The notes: generated by a model not told the origin, from the letters alone. Shown: positions 8,031-17,131, numbered from the stretch's first letter. The stretch is 29,926 bases of DNA from an uncultured Eubacteriales bacterium (GCA_934615635.1 CAKTTT010000003.1:1-29926), one strand, 5' to 3'. Numbers and translations are program-made.

Positions 8031-8954
8031 TTAGAGTCTGACAGCTATATCCGAAGGGCGCACCGCATACGTCCCCACGTGCCTGCAGGCGGCTCCAGCG
8101 GCCAGGTTGGCGGTATATATCGCTTCCTCCATGGCTTTTCCCCTAGCCGATTCCAGCGCCAAAGCCGCCAGAAACGAATCCCCCGCCCCGCAGCTATCCA
8201 CTGGATCGACAACGGTCGAGGGCATCGCTCTGCCGTTTTCCTTTTCATCCATCCAAAGGAGCCCCCGTCGATCCATGGTGACAATCAAATGCTGTATCCG
8301 ATAATGGCGCTTAAACGCCAGCGCGGCCGCGCTTATCTCCTCCATCTTTTCCAGCTTGGCGCCCACCATTTTTTCAAATTCCCGGAGATTCGGCTTATAG
8401 ACGTATGCCAACGATGGGATCGTTGCTGATTTGCTGTCAACAAACAGCCGCTTTCCTTTCACTCGAACAAACCGGCTGATCCTGTTCACCAGTCCGGGGG
8501 ACAGGCAGCCTTTGGCATAATCAGAGAGTATCACCGTCTTACAATCCGAGGGGATATTCGTCATTTGGGAGTAAAGCTTGTTGTCATCGACAGCCGGTGA
8601 AGCGGATTCCCGGTCAATGCGGATCAGCGGCGCCCCTTTGTGGAGCAGCCGTGTTTTCAAGCAAATCGTCCGTCGGGAATCCTTTACAAGACAGTCAACC
8701 CCTATTCCGGCCTTCTTAAGCTCCCATATGTATCGCTCGGAGGGCGGGTCGACCCCCACCACCGAATACAGCAGCGGCTCTCCGCCTAAGCTTTGGATAT
8801 TGCGGGCTACATTGCCCGCGCCGCCGGGCACATATTTCCGTGACCGGATTCTGAAAATCGGCGTATCCATGTCCGCATAGTCTCCATCGTCATACGCATC
8901 CAAAATAGAATCGCCGATAACCGCTATCGTTTTCTGTTGAGGCAATTGCAACAT
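8031..8954 (-). CDS. PfkB-family sugar kinase, like the HldE/RfaE N-terminal domain
   Basis: A 307-residue ribokinase-fold enzyme that phosphorylates a sugar or sugar phosphate. The N-terminus TIAVIGDSILDAY, the VPGGAGNVARN motif (44-48 region), the DYAKGCLS strand and the catalytic GAGDSF (Asp about 259) match the kinase half of HldE, which makes heptose 1,7-bisphosphate. A separate HldE C-terminal-like nucleotidyltransferase is encoded at 18102-18578 and a HAD hydrolase directly upstream, so the three steps of kinase, phosphatase and nucleotidyl transfer are all represented. GmhA-type isomerase, epimerase and glycosyltransferase are not in the window, so the true substrate is uncertain. I chose ATG 8954 (4 bp after the HAD stop, GAGGATAAGG upstream) because homology starts there. 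Confidence 0.85.
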   Translation of the reverse strand: MLQLPQQKTIAVIGDSILDAYDDGDYADMDTPIFRIRSRKYVPGGAGNVARNIQSLGGEPLLYSVVGVDPPSERYIWELKKAGIGVDCLVKDSRRTICLKTRLLHKGAPLIRIDRESASPAVDDNKLYSQMTNIPSDCKTVILSDYAKGCLSPGLVNRISRFVRVKGKRLFVDSKSATIPSLAYVYKPNLREFEKMVGAKLEKMEEISAAALAFKRHYRIQHLIVTMDRRGLLWMDEKENGRAMPSTVVDPVDSCGAGDSFLAALALESARGKAMEEAIYTANLAAGAACRHVGTYAVRPSDIAVRL

Positions 8955-8958
8955 ATCC

Positions 8959-9642
8959 TTATCCTCGCATTTCGAGAAATAAAGCGGCCCTTTCCAATGA
9001 GTCAACCTGCGGCACCCCCTCGCCTCCCGGCCGTCCCTTGCGGTTGATCCACAAGGCCTGTAATCCGCTGGATAAGGCTCCCTGTACATCCTCCGTCAGC
9101 GAATCGCCGATCATCAGCACCTCCTCTGGGGGGGTACGAAGGAGCGCACAAGCCTTGGAAAACATCCTCTGATCGGGTTTGCTGCAGCGCATATCCTCCG
9201 ACGAGAGGATAAAATCAAAGGAAAACTCATGCCGCCGAATGGAAGCATACAAATACCGGTTATCGGCATTGGTCAGCAGCACCGCCGGATAAGACGCCTG
9301 CAGTCGCCGGATTATGTTTTCTGCCGCCGGGTAGGCGGGAGCTTTCGTAAAAATTCCGGCGAGAATCCGCAGGAAAGCCAGGCCCCGCATCGGCAGTTGA
9401 AATCTCCGGCAGGCCTTTTCATAGCTGTCCAGCAGTTGCCGATAGCCCGGCCGGAACTCCGAGGCATACTGCAGCCTGGCGCGTTCCTTTGAAAAGCACA
9501 TGAAAAATGCCCGCTCTTGGGCCGGCGGGAAACGATAGGTAGAAGCAAACCAACGGCGGATAACGTCAAAAGGCCGGCCAACATCCACCAATGTGCCGTA
9601 ATAATCTACCGCGATTGCCCGAACAGCCCGCGTTCCCTTCAC
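8959..9642 (-). CDS. HAD-superfamily hydrolase with DxY catalytic motif
   Basis: A 227-residue HAD hydrolase with an alpha-helical C1 cap. Motif I is VDYYGTLVD: nucleophile Asp13 is present, but the second Asp of the phosphatase DxD motif is Tyr15, as in L-2-haloacid dehalogenases (DxYGTL). Motif II is LLTNAD, the motif III Lys is in CSKPDQRMF, and motif IV is MIGDSLTED. Given its position between the exporter and the PfkB kinase it may remove a phosphate from the kinase pathway, but the DxY motif weakens that and allows dehalogenase-like or altered hydrolysis. It starts at GTG 9642, overlapping the ABC gene stop by 4 bp. Confidence 0.82.
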   Translation of the reverse strand: MKGTRAVRAIAVDYYGTLVDVGRPFDVIRRWFASTYRFPPAQERAFFMCFSKERARLQYASEFRPGYRQLLDSYEKACRRFQLPMRGLAFLRILAGIFTKAPAYPAAENIIRRLQASYPAVLLTNADNRYLYASIRRHEFSFDFILSSEDMRCSKPDQRMFSKACALLRTPPEEVLMIGDSLTEDVQGALSSGLQALWINRKGRPGGEGVPQVDSLERAALFLEMRG

Positions 9643-12600
9643 GATATCGTCTCCTCCATCATTTTCCCGTACTCCAGCTTGATCAGTTTATCCGCCAGAT
9701 CAAAGTACCGGTCGTCATGGGTAATAACCACCACGCCTTTTCCCTGCTCCTTCAGCTTGGGCAAAAGAACCGTGTAAAAATACTGACGGAATTCCGGATC
9801 TTGTTCCGCGGCCCATTCATCGAAGAGCATAAAGGGTTTGTCGTCCAGGCAGCAAATCACATAAGCCAGCCGCTTCTTTTGCCCGGTTGACAGATTCAGC
9901 GTGGTAAAGGCCCCATCCTCCTCCACCGACACCTTCCGGTCGATTTTCATATCCTTCAATAGCTGACGGATCAAAGCCTCTTTTTTCGTCACATCGACTC
10001 CATACAGTTTCTTAAATAAGTGGAAGTCGCTGTAAACAGCAGAAAAGCAGGTGTTAAGCGCGGATAAGCTTGCTTCCGCTCCGTTTATCTGAATCCTCCC
10101 CCGGGCCGGCTTATATAACCCCGTAAGAATTTTCCCCAGCGTCGACTTTCCACTGCCGTTTCCGCCGACGATATAGGTGATCTCTCCCTGCTTGATTTCC
10201 ACCGATACCGGCCCCAGGGTAAACTCCTTTCGTTCCTCGTTCGTCCCTTCCTCCTTCACCATATAGTCGTATCCCACATCCTGTAGCCGTATACGACTGG
10301 CGGGAGGGAGTATCCCCGCGGTTTCGTCGGAACCCTCTTCCGAACAGGTGGATACCTCCTCCAAATCCTTTATCAACGTATTGATCCGTTTGATATGGAC
10401 GCGCAGTTGGGTGATGCCGGGGATGGTACCGATCAGGCCGCCGAAGGGACCGATGAGGTAAAACACCATGAACAGGGTTTCTCTCAACCCGTTGACGCTG
10501 ATGCCGATGATAATCAGCGGGAATAAAAACACCACCACGCCAAAGATCAAATTGTACATCAGCGTATTATAAATGCCGAAATTTAAAAATTTAACGGATG
10601 CCTCCTTGGACAGCTCCGTCGATAGGCGCGAATACCGGTTGATATCCTGCCAAAACGCCAGCCGACGCCGCTTGGACAACAACAGCTCCTTAAACCCATA
10701 AACCAAATCCGACATCTGCCCGAAATAAACGTCCTGGATATCCCGGTTCCTTTCCCAGTACCTGGAAGCGATTCGACTGGTGAGAAAACTGATGAAGGCA
10801 TTCAGCAGGATCACGAACAGCGAAGCCAAAAACGCTGCTACACTGTTGGAAAGCAGATAGGCCATGCAGAAAATAAGCGTCAGCAGATTGGAAGCGAGTC
10901 CGATGACCATGCCGGGGATCTGCGACATGGCGCCGACATCATTATTCAAGCCGGAATAAATCCGGGAACCACCGATTTTTTCGATCGCCTGATAGGAGGA
11001 ATGAACGATCCGGTCGATCATGTTCATCCGTTTTTCATAGGCAATTTCGTTTGTCATCACAATCAGCTGGCCCTGCACCAACTTGTCGGTATAGACAAAA
11101 AAGGACAGCGCAAAAAGGAAATATACCAACAGCTCTTTGGAGTACTCCAGATTGCGGTTGAAAGACTCGTTGATGGTAAAAATAATGAGCGCGCTGGTTA
11201 GGCCGTTGATCAGGGCCAGGGGAACCAAAGCCATATAGTTTTTCTCGTGCTGCTTGGGATAATTAAAGGTGAGCAGCACATATAAGAAAAAAAGTATGCC
11301 GGCGGCTGAACCCACCAAACATCCGCATGGGATGCTGGCGGAACCCCAAACCTTTACGGCCTCCCACGGCAGCCTGGAAAAAAGAATATTGGGCAGATAA
11401 TAAACGCAGTAACAGAAAAATATCATGATGGGCACAGCCAGCAGCAGGCCCGCCACCTTGCCTCTCTTCAGCTTTTCCCGTTGTCTCTTTTTGCGCGCGA
11501 TTTCCACCACAGCCAGGATAAACAGGACGGTATATAAGGCTAATGCAAACGCCGCGCCGATCCCGATACAGGAGAAAACGGTATCCAGCGTTTTATAGTT
11601 GTCCGCCTTATAGGCGGCCGTCTTCTCGCCGCTGAGAATCTTGAAAAAGCTCTCAGCCGCATAGTTCGCGACATTGTTATCCAAATTGCTGAGTACACAT
11701 ATTCCTATCTGTTTTTCATTGTCGATGGTGAGCATGGAGGCGTAATTAGGGTTGGATCCGCCATGGCTGATGGATTCGCCCCGGATATGTACCGACCACC
11801 CCGCCGCATAATGCGTGTCCCCTGACGAGGCCACCGTGCTATCTCCGACATGGGATTTTTCGATGATGGCGCGCAAATAAAGCGGTATCGGCTCCCATCC
11901 CGATTGTATGCGCATCCATCGCGCCATATCCTCGGCCGAGCTTATCACATAACCCGCCGGCGTATTTCCCCGGTATTCCGGGGCATCATACGGCTTGGTT
12001 GAAAAAAAGTGAGGCTTATAGCCCCTCGCCAGCGTATTTCCCTGGTAATCCTCCTGACGCCCCACATAGGTATGATGCAGGCCCAGCGGTTCGATAATCC
12101 GTTGGGTTATAAATTCCTCATAGCTCTGCCCGGATATAGTCTGAATGACCAAGCCCAGCACATCATAATTGATGGTGGCGTAAGAAAACCGCGTTCCTGG
12201 ATAAAAATCCAGCTCGACGTCCACCAGTGTCCTGACGGTTTCCTCCAGAAGCGACGCTCCCCCTCCAGCCGGTATGCCGCCAATAGTCTTGAAGGGCACG
12301 CCGGTGGTCTGATAAAGAAAATTCCCGACGGTGAGGGGGACCTCGCCATTGATTTTGCGCCCTTTGTAGTTCCCTTCAAACCGCATGGTGAGCCAGGGAA
12401 TATAGTCGCGGATATCGTCGGTCAGCCGCAGCTTTCCCTCCTGCTCCAGCAGCAGGATACCCAGCGCGGTAAACGCCTTGCTCATGGAACCGATTTCAAA
12501 AAGCGTATCGGACTCTGCCGGGATCCCCCTCTCCTGGTCTGCATATCCGTAATTTCGATACCGCGTTTTCTCCGGCGTTACCACCGCCAGCGATACGCCC

Positions 12601-12791
12601 GGGGTCCCCGATTTTTTCATGGCCTTCTCTATAAGCGGCTCCAGGCAATCCAGCCCCTCGCTTATCGTAACCGATATGGTCTCCTCCCCCTCGGCGGCAG
12701 CGGGAGGAACGCCCGTCAGTAGCAGTAAACTCGACAAACAAGCGACTGCTTTCATGATCTGCTTCACGCCGGCCTTCACCTCATTCCTCAT
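9639..12791 (-). CDS. Serine hydrolase fused to PvdE/SyrD-type ABC exporter
   Basis: A 1050-residue fusion. Residues 1-33 look like a signal peptide or anchor (hydrophobic run ending PPAAAEG). Residues 45-385 are a beta-lactamase/class C-like serine hydrolase: SMSK at 102-105 (SxxK), FSYATINYDVLG around 202-212 where the usual YxN reads YAT, and HGG at 343-345. About ten hydrophobic segments follow (about 400-780), then an ABC ATPase with Walker A GGNGSGKST (876-884), signature LSTGQKKRLA (967) and Walker B FMLFDE (987-992) plus EWAAEQDP. The LSTGQ signature and FDEWAA block are typical of cyclic-peptide/siderophore exporters of the PvdE/SyrD family. The hydrolase should face outside and could trim, deacylate or cyclise the exported compound. 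The start overlaps the PPTase stop (ATGA). Confidence 0.9.
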   Translation of the reverse strand: MRNEVKAGVKQIMKAVACLSSLLLLTGVPPAAAEGEETISVTISEGLDCLEPLIEKAMKKSGTPGVSLAVVTPEKTRYRNYGYADQERGIPAESDTLFEIGSMSKAFTALGILLLEQEGKLRLTDDIRDYIPWLTMRFEGNYKGRKINGEVPLTVGNFLYQTTGVPFKTIGGIPAGGGASLLEETVRTLVDVELDFYPGTRFSYATINYDVLGLVIQTISGQSYEEFITQRIIEPLGLHHTYVGRQEDYQGNTLARGYKPHFFSTKPYDAPEYRGNTPAGYVISSAEDMARWMRIQSGWEPIPLYLRAIIEKSHVGDSTVASSGDTHYAAGWSVHIRGESISHGGSNPNYASMLTIDNEKQIGICVLSNLDNNVANYAAESFFKILSGEKTAAYKADNYKTLDTVFSCIGIGAAFALALYTVLFILAVVEIARKKRQREKLKRGKVAGLLLAVPIMIFFCYCVYYLPNILFSRLPWEAVKVWGSASIPCGCLVGSAAGILFFLYVLLTFNYPKQHEKNYMALVPLALINGLTSALIIFTINESFNRNLEYSKELLVYFLFALSFFVYTDKLVQGQLIVMTNEIAYEKRMNMIDRIVHSSYQAIEKIGGSRIYSGLNNDVGAMSQIPGMVIGLASNLLTLIFCMAYLLSNSVAAFLASLFVILLNAFISFLTSRIASRYWERNRDIQDVYFGQMSDLVYGFKELLLSKRRRLAFWQDINRYSRLSTELSKEASVKFLNFGIYNTLMYNLIFGVVVFLFPLIIIGISVNGLRETLFMVFYLIGPFGGLIGTIPGITQLRVHIKRINTLIKDLEEVSTCSEEGSDETAGILPPASRIRLQDVGYDYMVKEEGTNEERKEFTLGPVSVEIKQGEITYIVGGNGSGKSTLGKILTGLYKPARGRIQINGAEASLSALNTCFSAVYSDFHLFKKLYGVDVTKKEALIRQLLKDMKIDRKVSVEEDGAFTTLNLSTGQKKRLAYVICCLDDKPFMLFDEWAAEQDPEFRQYFYTVLLPKLKEQGKGVVVITHDDRYFDLADKLIKLEYGKMMEETIS

Positions 12792-13477
12792 AAAATTCCC
12801 AACCCGTTATAGAATTCCCTTTCCGTCATCCTGCGTATCCTCCATTCCCCTTCCTCCCTATAACAAAGAGAAAGCCAGTACTCTTCTCCGCCCACGAGAT
12901 GTTGGGTATGAAACCGATATCCCTCTCTGTCCGGGCCACGCTCCAGACGGATATCGTCATCCAAGCGGAATCCAAAAGAATTGAGCGGAATCGAAAGACC
13001 TTTTCCCACCGCCTTTATGTAGCTTTCCTTCAAGGTCCACAGGGTATAAAAGGCCCGCAGCCTTCGGCGCGTATCTGCAAAAGATAAAATATATGCGTAT
13101 TCCTGAGGTGTAAAAAAGCGGGCGGCAACCTTCAGGTCTATCTCCGCCATTCGTTCCACATCCACGCCTATGGGACGGCTCCCGACCGCCAGCGCCACAA
13201 AACAGCCGGAATGGGAGATGTTGACATGGAAATCGCCTGCACCCGGTATATAGGGTTTCCCATAACGGGTACGCCGGATGGGTACCTCTTGCAGCGGTAC
13301 TTCCAGCCTTCTGCCGGCCGCCTGACGAATGAGCAGTTCCCCGACGAGGCCGCGCTTTTTGTCTTCCTCCCGCACCATGTGAAAAAGCCTTTTTCGTTTT
13401 TCGGAGGACACGAACCGCAGAGCCTCCTCTGGCAGAGGGCTTTTTTCGGACAAGTCCACCAGTTGAAGCACCATCAT
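12788..13477 (-). CDS. Sfp-type 4'-phosphopantetheinyl transferase
   Basis: A 229-residue enzyme that transfers phosphopantetheine from CoA to carrier-protein serines. It shows all Sfp-class motifs: FHVNISHSG (about 83-91), GVDVE with Mg-binding Asp106 and Glu108, and FYTLWTLKESYIKAVGKGL with Glu151. Two pseudo-repeats give the usual 220-240-residue length. The ATG at 13477 overlaps the FabD stop; a second ATG follows directly at 13474. It presumably activates the four carrier domains of the cluster (ACP-1, FabZ-ACP, ACP-2, NRPS PCP). Having its own PPTase supports a self-contained natural-product locus rather than primary fatty-acid synthesis. Confidence 0.94.
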   Translation of the reverse strand: MMVLQLVDLSEKSPLPEEALRFVSSEKRKRLFHMVREEDKKRGLVGELLIRQAAGRRLEVPLQEVPIRRTRYGKPYIPGAGDFHVNISHSGCFVALAVGSRPIGVDVERMAEIDLKVAARFFTPQEYAYILSFADTRRRLRAFYTLWTLKESYIKAVGKGLSIPLNSFGFRLDDDIRLERGPDREGYRFHTQHLVGGEEYWLSLCYREEGEWRIRRMTEREFYNGLGIL

Positions 13478-14385
13478 TCCTTCTCCATGCCGCAGACAAA
13501 AAAGGTATACTTTGTATCCTTTTCCCCCAACGTCTCCCGCAGCAGCCGGCCGCTGATATTCTTGGGGCCGCATTCCAGGAATTCCCTGCAGCCATCTGCG
13601 TAAAGCGCCTCCAGCGTTTCCTTCCACAGTACCGGTTTATATATCTGCTCCACCAGCAGTTCCCGGATCACCTCCGGATTATCCGCCGGCCGGCCCGTAG
13701 CATTCATATAAAGCGGAAGTGCCGGAATTTTGATCTCCACCTCGTTCAACGCTGCGGAAAATTCCTGCGCCGCCGGCTGCATCAATTCACAATGAAAGGG
13801 CATATTCACCCTGAGCCGCAGCGCCTTTACCCCCAGCGCCCCGGCAATCTGATGCAACTGCTCCAGCCCGGCTTCGTCCCCCGATACGCTTATTTGCTCA
13901 GACGAGCTGTGATTAGAAAGGTAGACGCGGCCCGCCTCTACCCGGCTGCAAAGCGCCTGCGCTTCCGCCATCGTCACGTGCAGCAGCGCCGACATGCCAT
14001 ACGCGGGAGGAACAGCGGCCAGCATAGCCCGCGTCCGCTTCTTCACCAGGAAAAACGCCTCTTCTATGGTTATCGCTCCCACCGCCGCAAGAGCGGCGTA
14101 TTCTCCCAGCGAGAAGCCGGCTGCCGCCTCGAAAGAATACGTCCGCTTCGCCAGCCAAAAGCTGCACAAATCCACTGCCAGAACTCCAGGCTGGGTATAT
14201 TCCGTCCTGTTTAGCGTTTCCTGCCCGCTGCAAAAGCACAGCTCTGCCAGATCGATATCAAATACGCGGCTGCCAATCTCAAAGATCTTGCGGCATCCGC
14301 CATCCGCCTCGTACAGCTTCTTACCCATTCCCGGATACTGCGTACCCTGTCCACCAAACAAAAGGGCGGATCCCTGCTTATTCAT
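13474..14385 (-). CDS. fabD: Malonyl-CoA:ACP transacylase (FabD)
   Basis: A 303-residue acyltransferase that loads malonyl units onto ACP. GGQGTQ is at 11-16, the nucleophile Ser92 lies in AGFSLGEYAAL, Arg117 in KKRTRAM, and catalytic His198 in MPFHCELM. The residue before Ser92 is Phe instead of the usual His (GHSLGE). ATG 14385 is chosen: GGGAGGA lies 7 bp upstream and it overlaps the accA stop by 8 bp. Flanked by AccA and the PPTase, it would take malonyl-CoA from AccAD to FabZ-ACP or another carrier. Malonate specificity is inferred from the family only. Confidence 0.92.
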   Translation of the reverse strand: MNKQGSALLFGGQGTQYPGMGKKLYEADGGCRKIFEIGSRVFDIDLAELCFCSGQETLNRTEYTQPGVLAVDLCSFWLAKRTYSFEAAAGFSLGEYAALAAVGAITIEEAFFLVKKRTRAMLAAVPPAYGMSALLHVTMAEAQALCSRVEAGRVYLSNHSSSEQISVSGDEAGLEQLHQIAGALGVKALRLRVNMPFHCELMQPAAQEFSAALNEVEIKIPALPLYMNATGRPADNPEVIRELLVEQIYKPVLWKETLEALYADGCREFLECGPKNISGRLLRETLGEKDTKYTFFVCGMEKE

Positions 14386-15169
14386 CCGGCTGTCCTCCCA
14401 TGCTCCGAAACCTTGCAAAGCGGCGCTTCACCAACCTGCTCACCGGTACGCGGCGGAAATACTGCAATCGCTCCACCAGATATTGTTCCATTCTTTGCGC
14501 CATAAGCTCGGGCGACGTGTGCGCCCCCTCGCCCGGCTCCGGCAATATGACATCCACAACGCCGCCGGCTTTCAGATCGTCCGCCGTCATACCCAGCACC
14601 CTAGCCGCCTCCTGCTCCCGGGAAGAATCCTTCCATAGGATCGAAGCGCAGCCCCTGGGAGAAATCACGCTCAACAGCGCGTTCTCCAACGCCGCGATTT
14701 CGTCGGAAACACAGAAGGCCAGCGCGCCGCCGCTGCCCCCCTCCCCGATCAGGAGGCTGAGGATCGGCGTACGCAGATGCATCATGCGCTGCAGGCAAGC
14801 CGCTATCGCCCCCGCCTGTCCCCGGTCCTCTGCCTCCTTTCCCGGGAACGCCCCCAGTGTATCCACCAGACAAACGACGGGGCGATGGAACTTTTCCGCC
14901 TGCTCCATCAGCCGCAAAGCCTTCCGATACCCCTCCGGACGGGGCATGGAAAAATGAAAGCGCAGGCTCTCCTCCAGATTTCGTCCCCGGCACTGGCCGA
15001 TGACCGTCACGGGATGACCCGCAAGAGGCGCTATGCCGCCGCATACCGCCGGGTCGTCCCCATAAAGTCTATCTCCGCTCAAAGGTATAAAATCCGGAAA
15101 AATCGCGGCGATATAGTCGGGCGCGTTGGGCCGTCCTTTCTGGCGCACGGTTTGCAAGATATCTCTCAT
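14378..15169 (-). CDS. accA: Acetyl-CoA carboxylase carboxyltransferase alpha subunit
   Basis: A 263-residue AccA homologue that with AccD moves the carboxyl group from biotin to acetyl-CoA to make malonyl-CoA. Typical strings are SGDRLYGDDPAVCGGIA, MPRPEGYRKALRLM, AEDRGQAGAIA, IGEGGSGGALAF and ISPRGCASILWKD. It is shorter than E. coli AccA (319) because the long N-terminal helix is reduced, as in many Firmicutes. ATG 15169 overlaps the AccD stop (ATGA), with GGAGG about 13 bp upstream; the longer frame inside accD lacks similarity. No biotin carboxylase or BCCP is encoded nearby, so the complex must share the host AccB/AccC. Confidence 0.92.
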   Translation of the reverse strand: MRDILQTVRQKGRPNAPDYIAAIFPDFIPLSGDRLYGDDPAVCGGIAPLAGHPVTVIGQCRGRNLEESLRFHFSMPRPEGYRKALRLMEQAEKFHRPVVCLVDTLGAFPGKEAEDRGQAGAIAACLQRMMHLRTPILSLLIGEGGSGGALAFCVSDEIAALENALLSVISPRGCASILWKDSSREQEAARVLGMTADDLKAGGVVDVILPEPGEGAHTSPELMAQRMEQYLVERLQYFRRVPVSRLVKRRFARFRSMGGQPDE

Positions 15170-15885
15170 AAGCAGCCGAACCTCCTTTTCCGCTGGTGGA
15201 GGCGCAGCAGTCTGCCGACCGTATCCCTGAGCCTTTCCTCCTCCACCACCATGTCCACCTGTCCGTGCCACAGGCAGTAATCTGCTGTCTGAAAATCCTC
15301 TGGAAGCTGTTCATGTGTGGTTTCTTCAACAAGGCGCCTGCCTGTGAAGCCATACCTTGCCCCCTTCAGCGCCAGAACCACATCACCAAGAGAGGCAAAG
15401 CTCGCTGACACGCCTCCTAAAGTGGGATCGGAGATGACCGATATATACAACAGTCCTCTGCGACCGTGCTGATAAACGGCAGCCGCCGTCTTGGCCATCT
15501 GCATAAGGGCGTAGACTCCCTCCTGCATCCGTGCGCCGCCCGATGCGGCAAGGGACACGACCGGATATCGCCTTCTGGCCGCCGCCTCAAAGGCCCGGAC
15601 GATTTTTTCCCCCACCACGGAGCCCATCGTCCCCATCAGGAAAGCAGGCTCCATGGCGATCAGCATACAGGGACATTGCTGCACCGCAGCTCTCCCGGTC
15701 AATACCCCCTCCAGCTCTCCGCTTCTTTCCTGGGCCGCTTTTAGTTTTTGCCGGTATTCAGGAAAATGAAGCGGATCAACCGATGGCAGAACGGCATTTA
15801 TTTCTCGAAAGCTGCCGGCATCCGCCAGCCGCGCTATCTGTTCTCTGGCGGATCGCCGCGCCGGCTTTAACAGCTCTTCCTTCAT
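15166..15885 (-). CDS. accD: Acetyl-CoA carboxylase carboxyltransferase beta subunit, no zinc ribbon
   Basis: A 239-residue AccD homologue of the crotonase-fold carboxyltransferase. LMGTMGSVVGEKIVRAFE, SLAASGGARMQEG and SDPTLGGVSASFASLGD are diagnostic. The usual N-terminal about 45 residues carrying the CxxC...CxxC zinc ribbon are absent: the protein starts MKEELLKPARRSARE, right before the catalytic domain, and the ATG is 13 bp from the KS stop, so no longer version fits. Zinc-free AccD forms exist in some Firmicutes, so this is unusual rather than inactivating. Paired with AccA (ATGA overlap). Confidence 0.9.
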   Translation of the reverse strand: MKEELLKPARRSAREQIARLADAGSFREINAVLPSVDPLHFPEYRQKLKAAQERSGELEGVLTGRAAVQQCPCMLIAMEPAFLMGTMGSVVGEKIVRAFEAAARRRYPVVSLAASGGARMQEGVYALMQMAKTAAAVYQHGRRGLLYISVISDPTLGGVSASFASLGDVVLALKGARYGFTGRRLVEETTHEQLPEDFQTADYCLWHGQVDMVVEEERLRDTVGRLLRLHQRKRRFGCL

Positions 15886-15898
15886 ATGTCAATCATCC

Positions 15899-17131
15899 TC
15901 ATTTTTCTATCCTCCGAAAGGCCAGGCAAGCATTATGTCCTCCGAATCCCAGGGAAAGAGACAGCGCCAACCGAATATCCGCCCGGACAGCCCGTCCCGG
16001 AACATAATGGAGATCGCAGGCGGGGTCTCGTTCCCGATACCCCGCCGTGGGCGCCACCACGCCGCTGTATAGCGTCATGATGGCGGAAATGGCCTCCGCC
16101 GCCCCCGCCGCGCCCATCATGTGGCCGGTCATAGATTTTGTGGAGCTGATATACAGCTCATGGGCACCTCGGCCAAACACCCGTTTAATGGCCAGTGTCT
16201 CCACAACATCATTGACCGGCGTGCCGGTTCCATGAGCATTGAAATAGATTCGGCTGCATGGAGGGGGAGACAGCCCATCCATTGCCATCGCAATCGCTCG
16301 CGCGCTGGAGACCGCTTCCGGCTGCGGCGCTGTCATATGGTAGGCATCACAGGTATTCCCATACCCCACCAGTTCCGCGTAAATGTGAGCTCCTCTCCGA
16401 TAAGCGGATTCCCATTCCTCCAGGACGAGGGCCCCTGCCCCCTCACCCATGACAAAACCGTCCCTCCGTCTGTCGAAGGGCAGCGATCCTTCCTCCGGCT
16501 CGGTGCGGAGAGATAGGGTGTTGCAGTTGGTAAAGCCCGCCATAATCAAGGGGTTGATTCCCGCCTCCGCTCCGCCTGCCAGCACCGCATCCGCATAGCC
16601 TCCCAGTATGCAGCGGTAAGCCTCTCCGATCGCATGAGAAGAGGTGGCGCAGGCGGTCACCACCGGCAGGCAGGGGCCTCTGGCCTTATGCCGAATGGCA
16701 AGCAGCCCCGCGGCCATGTTGGATATGATCATGGGAATACAATACGGAGACACCCGGCTCCCGCCTCGCGTCAACAGCTTTTCCGCCTCTGCCAGATAGG
16801 TGGCCGTTCCGCCGATGCCGGAGCCGAAATAAACGCCCAGCCGCTCCGGAGCAACCGACCCCTTCAAGCCGCTGTCCGCCATGGCCTGCGCCCCGGCGGC
16901 TATGGCGTATTGCGCGTATAGGTCGGTCCGCCGGATTTCTCCCGGTTCCATATACTTCTCCGGATGAAAATTTTTGACCTCGGCCGCCAGCTTTACCGGG
17001 CTGTTCGCGGCATCATAGCGGCTGATTCTTCCCACTCCGCAGATTCCTGCGTGAAGATTCCGCCAGTATTCCTCTATCGTATTCCCTATAGGGGAAATAA
17101 TCCCCATGCCGGTGACAACCACTCTTCTCAT
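15899..17131 (-). CDS. fabF: Beta-ketoacyl-ACP synthase II (FabF-like ketosynthase)
   Basis: A 410-residue elongating ketosynthase that condenses acyl and malonyl-ACP. Catalytic Cys161 is in VVTACATSSHA, His300 in NAHGTGTPVND, Lys332 and His337 in TKSMTGHMMGAAGA, so the Cys-His-His triad is complete. The opening MRRVVVTGMGIISPIG and FGGHNACLAF close to the end are FabF hallmarks. ATG 17131 is chosen because CAGGAG sits 5-6 bp upstream; ATGs 21 and 33 bp further upstream lack this. No chain-length-factor partner is present, so it is FAS-like rather than an aromatic type II PKS. A possible promoter lies in the 97-bp gap upstream. Confidence 0.93.
   Translation of the reverse strand: MRRVVVTGMGIISPIGNTIEEYWRNLHAGICGVGRISRYDAANSPVKLAAEVKNFHPEKYMEPGEIRRTDLYAQYAIAAGAQAMADSGLKGSVAPERLGVYFGSGIGGTATYLAEAEKLLTRGGSRVSPYCIPMIISNMAAGLLAIRHKARGPCLPVVTACATSSHAIGEAYRCILGGYADAVLAGGAEAGINPLIMAGFTNCNTLSLRTEPEEGSLPFDRRRDGFVMGEGAGALVLEEWESAYRRGAHIYAELVGYGNTCDAYHMTAPQPEAVSSARAIAMAMDGLSPPPCSRIYFNAHGTGTPVNDVVETLAIKRVFGRGAHELYISSTKSMTGHMMGAAGAAEAISAIMTLYSGVVAPTAGYRERDPACDLHYVPGRAVRADIRLALSLSLGFGGHNACLAFRRIEK

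Noticed and set aside
14093..14107. FabD nucleophile region reads GFSLGE instead of GHSLGE, considered as inactivation
   Set aside because: Ser92, Arg117 and His198 are intact, and the residue before the Ser varies in natural FabD proteins (for example GLSLGE), so activity is expected.
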